The notes below the pieces were generated by a model that ran no database searches, was not told where the DNA came from, and worked only from the letters and a program-made list of their open reading frames with translations. 49,978 nt of DNA, taken from Streptomyces sp. XM83C (GTDB lineage Bacteria > Actinomycetota > Actinomycetes > Streptomycetales > Streptomycetaceae). The translations under genes were made by a program, and so were the position numbers. The stretch is taken from the NCBI RefSeq assembly GCF_023072675.1, contig NZ_JALLGL010000007.1, positions 1 to 49,978 of the forward strand. The letters run 5' to 3'. Numbering within the stretch: position 1 is the stretch's first letter; each line of letters begins with the position of its first letter. This document shows positions 43,804 to 49,978 of the stretch, piece after piece.

Positions 43804-44940
43804 GTGGCCCGGATCCGGCGCGGACACCGTGGTGCGGCCACGTGGGCGGCGCTGCTCGTGTGGCTCACCTGGGCGTTGACGGCCACGGCCTGTGCTCCCT
43901 CACGGTCCGCGCCCGGTGTGGAGTTCGGCATCGCGTACGGCAACCGCCTGGTGTGGATGTCGGACCGGGAACTCTCCGCCGCCCTCGACGACGCCGTCAC
44001 GGTCGGCGCGCGATGGGTGCGGGCCGACCTGTCGTGGGCGGACATCCAGCCCGTTCCGCACGGCGACTTCCTGTGGTGGAAGTTCGACCGGGTCGTCGGC
44101 GCCGCCGAGGAACGGGGACTGGACGTGCTCCCGGTGCTCGCGTACACCCCGCCGTGGGCGCGCCCCGCGGGCTGCGGCACGGACAAGTGCGCGCCCGCCG
44201 ACCCGGAGGCGTTCGCCGCGTTCGCGGGGGCGGCGGCACGCCGGTACGCGCCTCGGGACGTCCACCGCTGGGAGGTGTGGAACGAGCCGAACATTCCCGT
44301 GTTCTGGCAGCCGGCCCCCGATCCCGCCGCGTACACCACGCTGCTGCGGGCGACGAGCCGGGCCGTGCGGCGGGCCGACCCGTCGGCCGGTGTCGTCCTC
44401 GGCGGGCTCGCCGCCCCCGACACCTCCGGCCGTGACATCTCGGCGCCGGACTTCCTCGCGGCCGTCCTCGCGCGGGGCGGCGGCCGGTCCGTCGACGCCG
44501 TCGGCTACCACCCGTACACGTACCCCGCCCTGCCCGGCACGGCGACGGGCCCGGCGCTGGACTGGGCGAGGATCGACCGCACCCGCGACAGCCTGCGCCG
44601 GCTGCTGACGGCGCACGACGCGGCGGACACACCGGTGTGGATCACCGAGTTCGGCGCACCGACGAACGGCCCCGGCCCGGCGTCGGACGGGCGGACCACG
44701 CCGGCGGGCGAGGAGCCCACGCATGTGACGGAGGGGCGGCAGGCCCAGATCGCGGCGGAGGCGGTGCGCACCGCGCGCCGCACACCGCTGGTGCGGACGC
44801 TGATCTGGTACACCGAACGCGACCAGGGCACCGACCGGTCCACACCGGAGAACTTCTTCGGCCTGCGCCGGTACGACGGAACGGCGAAACCCGCCTTCGG
44901 GGCGCTGCGCGACGCGATCGCCGCGCCGCACGGCGGGTGA
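43804..44940 (+). CDS. secreted or anchored TIM-barrel glycosidase (GH39/GH5-like)
   Basis: 378 residues. An N-terminal signal segment (AALLVWLTWALTATAC) ends in a possible, atypical lipobox Cys. The barrel shows the acid/base Glu in EVWNEPNIPVFWQP, GYHPYTYP, and the nucleophile Glu in WITEFGAPTNG, the clan GH-A arrangement. It probably trims or degrades a polysaccharide outside the cell. It opens the exopolysaccharide cluster, and extracellular glycosidases in such clusters often process the polymer made. The GTG start is used; the family number is tentative. Confidence 0.85.
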   Translation: MARIRRGHRGAATWAALLVWLTWALTATACAPSRSAPGVEFGIAYGNRLVWMSDRELSAALDDAVTVGARWVRADLSWADIQPVPHGDFLWWKFDRVVGAAEERGLDVLPVLAYTPPWARPAGCGTDKCAPADPEAFAAFAGAAARRYAPRDVHRWEVWNEPNIPVFWQPAPDPAAYTTLLRATSRAVRRADPSAGVVLGGLAAPDTSGRDISAPDFLAAVLARGGGRSVDAVGYHPYTYPALPGTATGPALDWARIDRTRDSLRRLLTAHDAADTPVWITEFGAPTNGPGPASDGRTTPAGEEPTHVTEGRQAQIAAEAVRTARRTPLVRTLIWYTERDQGTDRSTPENFFGLRRYDGTAKPAFGALRDAIAAPHGG

Positions 44941-45251
44941 TCCGGCCCGGCTGGCAGGGGTGGGGCGGATGAGCAAGCATGGAGCCTGTACGGAATCGGG
45001 GACCTTCGCCGAAGCCATCACATGCTGCACGAGCCGGTCGCGATCTGCTGCTCCCCCGCCGCTTCGGAGCGGCTAGGGGTGCCCGTCCCGGGTGCGCGTG
45101 AACAGCGGCGCGGGGGCACGGCGTTGCCGCCTGCCCGTTCCGCTTCCGGCCGGGGGCGGTCGGGTGGTGGGCGTCCGTTCGGCGGCGGTCGTACCGTCTC
45201 GCGGCGCGGACTGCGGTCGGGCCGCGGTCCGTTCGCCGGCCGGGTCCGGTC
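44941..45251. other. gene-free stretch before the flippase
   Basis: About 300 bases with no supported gene. The flippase frame is open from 45022 but encodes an Arg/Gly-rich run with no ribosome binding site that would settle a start. I found no good promoter. Confidence 0.4.
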
Positions 45252-45341
45252 CGGCCGTCGCCGGTTTCCCGAACGCCGTCCGTTTCCCGCACGCCGTCCT
45301 TTTCCCGCGCGCCGCTCGTCTCCGGTACGCCGCCCGTTTCG
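45252..45341 (+). repeat. five tandem 18-bp repeats just upstream of the flippase
   Basis: Units of 18 bases run without gaps: CGGCCGTCGCCGGTTTCC, CGAACGCCGTCCGTTTCC, CGCACGCCGTCCTTTTCC, CGCGCGCCGCTCGTCTCC and GGTACGCCGCCCGTTTCG. In the flippase frame they encode a hexapeptide of the form RRPFPA, so they could be part of a basic N-terminal extension or a non-coding spacer array. Confidence 0.7.
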
Positions 45342-45366
45342 GCCGGGGCGCCCGGGTGTGGCGCTG

Positions 45367-46710
45367 ATGTCCGCGCGCGACGAGGAATCCGGCGGTCCCT
45401 CCGGCCGCGGGGTGCTGCCGGTCCGGCCGGAGCACACCGCGCGGACCGCGATGACGCTCGGCGTGGCCGAGATCCTCGGCAAGGTCTCCATGCTGGTGCT
45501 GACCGTGGGCGCCGCCCGCATGCTCGGCGTGGTCGACTTCGGCGCGTTCTCCTACGCGCTGGCGATCGGCACCCTCGCGGCGGTGGTGCCGCAGTGGGGG
45601 TACGACATCACCGTCATCCAGCGGGCCAGCGCACGCCCGGACCGGCTGCGGGCACTCCTCGCCGGGCTGCTGGCGATGCGCACCCTGCTCATCGTGCTGG
45701 TCTTCGCGGTGATCGCCGGGCTGTGGGGGCGTACGTCCCTCTCCGGCGACCAGGGCACGGCGGCGGGGCTGCTCATCGTCGCGGCCGTGCTGATGGACAC
45801 GTACACGGAGGCCTACCGGGCGGCGGCAGCGGCACTGCAACGGCAGCGCGTGCTGGCGGTCATCCACCTGGTGCAGCGGCAGCTGACGGCCGCGCTCGCG
45901 CTGCTGGCGCTGTTCGGCGGCACCGGGCTGACCGGTCTGGCGGTCGCGTTCTGCGCCGGTACCGTCGTGGGGCCGCTGCTGGCGGCGCTGTTGATGCGCC
46001 GCACGGGTTTCGCACCGGACTGGCGTGCCGTGTCCCGGGCGCGGCTGGTGGAGCTGAACCGGGGCACGTGGGTCATCGGTGTGGCGTCGCTGGTGCTGAT
46101 GGTGCTGTTCCGTGTGGACACGCTGATGATCGCCTGGTTCGCCGGGGACCGCGAGGTCGGCATCTACGCCGCCGTGTACCGGCTGCTGGAGACCACGCTG
46201 TTCGTCAGCTTCGTCACGGCGCGGACCGTGTTCCCGCTGATGGCCGCCGACCCGGATCCCGCGCGTGTGCGGCGCTTCACCGAACAGGGCGTCAGCATGA
46301 TGGCCGTCGTGTTCGCGCCGTACGCGGTGGTGCTGTGGTGCCGGGGGCACACCGTGCTCGGACGTGTCCTTCGCGGGTTCGGCGGCTCGGGCCGGTCACC
46401 GGTGTGCGGTGGTGGGCGCGGCCGAGGTGCGGCGGGAGCTGCGGGCCCCGTTGCGGCACGCGGTGGCCGCCGCGTTCCGGGAGGGCCGGGACGTGGCGCG
46501 CGAGGCGGACCGTCGCCGGCTGGTCGGCTGGGCGGTGCGGGCGGTGGCCGCCACGGTCGTCACGGCCCCGCCGGTGCGCGGGCGGCGCGAGGCGGGCTCG
46601 GCGGCCGGTGCGGTCCGGGCCCGGCCTGCGCGCCGGGTGCTGTGGGTGCCGGGCGTCGTGGCCGTCGCCCGGCTGTCGCTGCCGTGGGCCAGGGCGGCCC
46701 GCCGGGGTGA
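45367..46710 (+). pseudogene. Wzx-type polysaccharide flippase, truncated and running into an out-of-frame tail
   Basis: Residues 1-330 are a MATE/Wzx-like lipid-linked oligosaccharide flippase: TAMTLGVAEILGKVSMLVLTVGAARMLG, RGTWVIGVASLVLMVLFRVDTLMIAWFAGDREVGIYAAVYRLLE and ~10 hydrophobic helices. After VVLWCRGHTVLG (about 46358) the similarity stops; the frame continues for ~117 Gly/Arg/Ala-rich residues that overlap, in another frame, the end of a GT2 gene. The last helices of a normal ~430-500-residue flippase are missing. It is probably non-functional. ATG 45367 is the likely start; GTG 45358 is possible. Confidence 0.7.
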
Positions 46711-46984
46711 CCCGCGGGTGCTGCCGCTGGTGCCGGGCGCGGTCAGGGCGCTCGACGTGGCGTGGGCGGCGGGGGTGCTGCGCGGCCTGGTGGAGCGTGC
46801 GGGCGCGGGCCGGCGGTCGCGGGCCGGCGGCGACGCCGAGGACGTGCGGCCGGACGGGCCGCGGCCGACGGCCGGCGGCACGCGGCCCTCGTACGGCACC
46901 GGAATGGGCGACTTCCCGCCGGGCACCGGCCGTTCAGGCCGGCGTCCGCTGCCGCGCTCCGGTGACGGGGGCGGAGAACGATGA
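46361..46984 (+). pseudogene. C-terminal fragment of a GT2 glycosyltransferase
   Basis: Starting at the point where the flippase breaks off, another frame reads DVSFAGSAARAGHRCAVVGA then EVRRELRAP and FREGRDVAREADRRRLVGWA. This resembles the part of GT2 enzymes that follows the (E)DVSF motif; the whole nucleotide-sugar-binding half is absent. A GTG at 46364 exists but lacks a ribosome binding site. Its stop overlaps the ligase start (ATGA), as expected if a complete GT2 gene once preceded the ligase. It is read as the remnant of a deletion. Confidence 0.65.
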
Positions 46985-48438
46985 CGCGGGCCATGGTGCT
47001 CGACCGGCACACCGCGCTCGGCGTGGGCACGGCGATGGTGGCGACCGCTGCCGGGCTGTGGGTGTCCGGGCGGAGCATGCCGCTGGGCCTGGCGGTCCTG
47101 CTGGGCGTGCCCGTGCTGGTGTGGCTGACGGTGGCTGCCGTGCAGCGGCCGGTCCTCGCCGTCAGCGCGGTCGCGTTGATCCCCATGACCGGCAACGTCG
47201 AGGTGCCGCTGTCGACGCATCTGTCGAAGGTGCTCATCGCGGCGGCCGTGGTGGTGGTCGTGACGGCGCGGGTGCGCGGTCACGGGCAGCGGCTCGGCTG
47301 GTCGCCGATCGCCGCGCTGCTCGCCGCGCTCGTGGTGTCGGCGCTGCTGTCCACCCTGACCAGCTTCGACGTCCCCAGCTCGCTGCGGCAGGACGCCAAC
47401 TATCTGATCGGGCTGGCCCTCGTCGTGGCGATCGTCATGGCGACGGTCGACGTCGACGATCTGCTGATGCTGGCCGTGTCGGTGAGCGTCGGCGGTGCCG
47501 TGCTGTGCGCGACGGCGCTGACGTCGGTGTCGGATCTGCGGGCCGACTACGACGCGACGCTGGTCGTGAACCGGCCCAGGGGCATTTTCACGCAGCCCAA
47601 CCAGCTCGGTATGGCCGCGGCGATCGTGCTGTGTTTCAGCGTCGGCGTCAGCGTGCTGGCGGCCCGTCGGCGACGTGCGCCTCTGGCCGTGCTCACCGGG
47701 GTGTGTGCGGCGCTGGCGCTGGCCGCGCTCGTGCTGAGCCTGTCCCGGGGGGCGTGGTTCGGCGCCGGGCTGGGGCTGGTCGTGCTGGCGGTGCTGCTGC
47801 CGGAGGCACGGCGCCCGCTGATGGTGTCGGTGACGCTCGGTCTCGCCGCCGTCGTGGGCTATGTGGCGACCCGGCCGCAACTGGCCGCTCGGAACATCGT
47901 CACCGAGCGGCTGGAGTCCATCGTGAGCTGGCGCAGCAATCCGTACGACGAACGGCCGGCGCTGTGGGGTGAGGCGATCGACCAGCTGGTCGGGCATCCC
48001 GTGCTGGGCACCGGGCCGGACGCGTTCCCCGCCGCCGCGAACCAGGGGGCGACGGTCACTCCGGCACGCGGCTGGGATCACGCGCACAACCTGTTCCTCG
48101 GTCTGGGTGCCGAGCAGGGGGTGCTGGGGCTGACGCTGCTCGCCGCCGTCATGGGTGTCGGCGCGTGGGAGGCGTTGCGGAACCGGCGGATGCCGGATCG
48201 GCCGCCCGGTGAGGGCGGGGCGCGTGAGCCGCCGGTGCTCGCGCTGACGGTGCGGAGCGTGTCGGCGGCGGCGACCGCCGCTCTGACCGCCGTGCTGGGT
48301 CAGGGAGTGGTCGACTATCCGCTCCGCAACCCGGTCCTTCAGGTGATGACGTGGCTGGTCATCGGTCTGCTCGCCGCGTGCGCACGCGTGCGTTCGGCGC
48401 GCCGGGACGGTGACCCGAGTGTGGGACGGTCGACATGA
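46981..48438 (+). CDS. O-antigen ligase / polysaccharide polymerase family membrane protein
   Basis: 485 residues with about 11-12 hydrophobic helices and one large outside loop before the last helices. The Wzy/WaaL signatures are PRGIFTQPNQLGM, LSLSRGAWFGAGLGL and WDHAHNLFLGLGAEQGVLG. It would polymerise or ligate lipid-linked oligosaccharides on the outer face of the membrane. It is joined to the genes on both sides by ATGA overlaps (46981 and 48435). Confidence 0.92.
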   Translation: MTRAMVLDRHTALGVGTAMVATAAGLWVSGRSMPLGLAVLLGVPVLVWLTVAAVQRPVLAVSAVALIPMTGNVEVPLSTHLSKVLIAAAVVVVVTARVRGHGQRLGWSPIAALLAALVVSALLSTLTSFDVPSSLRQDANYLIGLALVVAIVMATVDVDDLLMLAVSVSVGGAVLCATALTSVSDLRADYDATLVVNRPRGIFTQPNQLGMAAAIVLCFSVGVSVLAARRRRAPLAVLTGVCAALALAALVLSLSRGAWFGAGLGLVVLAVLLPEARRPLMVSVTLGLAAVVGYVATRPQLAARNIVTERLESIVSWRSNPYDERPALWGEAIDQLVGHPVLGTGPDAFPAAANQGATVTPARGWDHAHNLFLGLGAEQGVLGLTLLAAVMGVGAWEALRNRRMPDRPPGEGGAREPPVLALTVRSVSAAATAALTAVLGQGVVDYPLRNPVLQVMTWLVIGLLAACARVRSARRDGDPSVGRST

Positions 48439-49157
48439 ACAAGGACACACCGACGACGACGTATGTGCGGCCCGCCGCCCGCCGCAGGACCCGGGACGAA
48501 CGGGCCGGGGCCCCGGACGAACAGGTCAGAGCCCCGGACGGTCACGTCGGGGTACGCGACGGGCAGGCGGGCGCGCGGGACGCCCGGGACGGCCGGGGCC
48601 ACCCGAGCCGTCGCCGGCGGATCATCGCGGCGCTGGTGTCGGGGCTGCTGGTGCTCGGCATCGGGCTGCTCGTGATCGAACTGCTGCCGACCCGCTACGT
48701 GGCCACCTGCACGGTGTCGTTCTCGCCGCGTACCCAGCTGAACGTCGACGCCGCCGCGATCCGTCTGGTGGCGCAGAAATACGCGGTGGTGGCGGGCTCC
48801 ACGCCCACGGTCGACCAGGCGGCGCGGGCCACGTCGCTGTCGTCGGACGAGCTGCACGACGCGCTGTCGGTGGCGCAGCCGTCCGACACCAGCAACCTCA
48901 CCATCAAGGTGTCGCTGTCCCAGCGTGACGAGGCCGCGCGGGCCGCGAACACCATCGGGGCGATCGTGGCGCGCGACGCGGCGGACGACCGGTTCGTGTC
49001 GGCGTCGGTCACCGGCCCGGCCGCGGCGGGCTCGGCCGAGGTGCAGCCGTCCCGTCCGCTGCTGCGCACCCTGGCGGTGGCGGCGGCCCTGCTGGTCGCC
49101 GGATGGGTCGCGTACGCCGTCGGCTACCTGGACCGCAGGTCCCGGGGGCGGTCGTGA
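48435..49157 (+). CDS. chain-length regulator (Wzz-like) membrane protein
   Basis: 240 residues. A charged N-terminal cytoplasmic part of ~60 residues precedes a first helix (IIAALVSGLLVLGIGLLVIELL), then an extracytoplasmic alpha/beta region (TRYVATCTVSFSPRTQLNVD, SNLTIKVSLSQRDEAARAAN) and a second helix near residue 215 (LAVAAALLVAGWVAYAVGYL). This is the Wzz/PCP layout that sets polysaccharide length. No kinase domain is attached. It overlaps both the ligase and the deacetylase genes by 4 bp. Confidence 0.88.
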   Translation: MNKDTPTTTYVRPAARRRTRDERAGAPDEQVRAPDGHVGVRDGQAGARDARDGRGHPSRRRRIIAALVSGLLVLGIGLLVIELLPTRYVATCTVSFSPRTQLNVDAAAIRLVAQKYAVVAGSTPTVDQAARATSLSSDELHDALSVAQPSDTSNLTIKVSLSQRDEAARAANTIGAIVARDAADDRFVSASVTGPAAAGSAEVQPSRPLLRTLAVAAALLVAGWVAYAVGYLDRRSRGRS

Positions 49158-49948
49158 GGCGGGCGCCGGCCCCGGACGGTGCGCGGACGACGCTGCACCG
49201 TCCGCCGGTGCTGATGTATCACGCGGTCGGCGTCCGTACGGCGGCGCACGATCCGCACAATCTGTTCGTACCGCCGGACACGCTGCGCCGGCAGCTCGGT
49301 TCGCTGCTGGAGCGCGGCTGGCGCCCGCTGACGCTGACGGAGTACCTGCGCGGCGATGGGCCGCGGCGCAGTGTGCTGGTGACGTTCGACGACGGCTATC
49401 AGCCGTTCCTGGAGGAGGGGCTGCCGGTGCTGCGGGAGCTGGGGGTGCCCGCCACGGTGTTCGTGCTCAGCGGGCTGCTCGGCGGGCGGTCCCGCTGGAT
49501 GCCGGAGATGCCCGACGAGCCGCTGGTGGACGCCGACGGGGTGCGGGAGCTGGCGGCGGCGGGCCTGGACGTCGAGTGCCACGGCTGGGACCACCCCCGG
49601 CTGCCGGGCGTGGACGCGCGGACGCTCGCGCTGAACGTGACGGAGGCGGCACGGGTGCTGGCCGGGCTGACGGGCCGCCGTCCTCTCGCGTACGCCTATC
49701 CGTACGGCGACCATGACGCGGCGGCGCGGCGGGCGGTCGCGGAGGCGGGGTTCCGGGTGGCGTTCGCCGTGCACGAGGGGGCCGGGAGGTTCGCCGTGCC
49801 GCGTGTGGACATCACGTCCATCGACACGGATGTGACGTTCCGGCTGAAGACCTGGCGGGTGTATCCCGCGATGCGCCGCCTCTCCGGCCGCGTCCCGGCC
49901 GTACGGTCCGGGCTGCACTCGCTGATCGGCCGCGCACCCCGGCCGTGA
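49154..49948 (+). CDS. polysaccharide deacetylase (NodB-type, CE4)
   Basis: 264 residues. The NodB domain has the opening PPVLMYHAVG, the metal/base motif VTFDDGY, the second motif ECHGWDHPRL (H-x4-H type) and AYAYPYGDHD. It removes acetyl groups from a polysaccharide N-acetyl-sugar, changing its charge and adhesion. No signal peptide is visible, so it may act inside or be exported unconventionally. GTG 49154 overlaps the Wzz stop (GTGA). It is the last complete gene; 30 bases follow. Confidence 0.9.
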   Translation: MRRAPAPDGARTTLHRPPVLMYHAVGVRTAAHDPHNLFVPPDTLRRQLGSLLERGWRPLTLTEYLRGDGPRRSVLVTFDDGYQPFLEEGLPVLRELGVPATVFVLSGLLGGRSRWMPEMPDEPLVDADGVRELAAAGLDVECHGWDHPRLPGVDARTLALNVTEAARVLAGLTGRRPLAYAYPYGDHDAAARRAVAEAGFRVAFAVHEGAGRFAVPRVDITSIDTDVTFRLKTWRVYPAMRRLSGRVPAVRSGLHSLIGRAPRP

Positions 49949-49978
49949 GACCGCCCGCCCCCGGCCGTGGGACCGCAC

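Noticed and set aside
46710..46710. Calling 45367-46710 a complete flippase of 447 residues
   Set aside because: Residues after ~330 are Gly/Arg-rich and antiphase to a recognisable GT2 tail, so the C-terminus is not genuine.

Overview
The window is a high-GC actinobacterial chromosome segment, almost certainly Streptomyces. The evidence is strong G/C bias at third codon positions, GTG starts, many 4-bp ATGA/GTGA overlaps, an 87-residue WhiB that looks identical to the developmental WhiB of streptomycetes, F420 biosynthesis genes, and a dispersed intergenic repeat carrying the GGGGCGCGGGGAACTGCGCG core familiar from Streptomyces. It reads as a core chromosomal arm with some accessory material at the right end. 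I saw no prophage, insertion sequence, CRISPR array or tRNA.

Layout. Positions 1-74 are the 5' end of a 16S rRNA gene leaving the window on the minus strand, followed by its leader and promoters (75-600). From 634 to 9457 lie a SpoIIM-like membrane protein, an RDD protein, a conserved hypothetical, ahcY, an isolated PTS permease and a cation diffusion facilitator. From 9600 to 14389 is a minus-strand set for mannose and sugar-phosphate metabolism (manA, SIS protein, small Trm112-like protein, manB) plus a DUF3499 zinc-ribbon-like protein, followed by a divergent metallopeptidase-like gene. A large GT2 glycosyltransferase is coupled to a DUF5719 protein (15728-21135), and whiB follows.

Divergent from whiB is a cysteine dioxygenase. 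It is preceded by what appears to be a leaderless 31-codon ORF ending in five TGT cysteine codons and by mutually exclusive RNA pairings; this is the most striking find in the window. Next come fbiA-fbiB (coenzyme F420) and a HhH-GPD DNA glycosylase.

From 27410 to 35247 is a divergent inositol-type locus. On the minus strand are a sugar ABC transporter (binding protein, permease, ATPase) and an IolE/IolI-like epimerase. On the plus strand are iolB, iolD and a HutC-type GntR regulator. Two palindromes in the shared promoter region are candidate operators. Then come a galE-like epimerase, a membrane PAS-GGDEF-EAL c-di-GMP enzyme, and, apparently in its operon, a PLP enzyme of the AONS/CqsA fold and a SAM methyltransferase. 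A GH15 glycosidase converges on the methyltransferase and overlaps it.

The right end (43804-49948) is an exopolysaccharide cluster: GH39/GH5-like glycosidase, Wzx-type flippase, glycosyltransferase remnant, O-antigen ligase/polymerase, chain-length regulator and polysaccharide deacetylase. In it the flippase and a GT2 gene appear to be joined by a deletion, leaving a truncated flippase and a GT2 C-terminal fragment.
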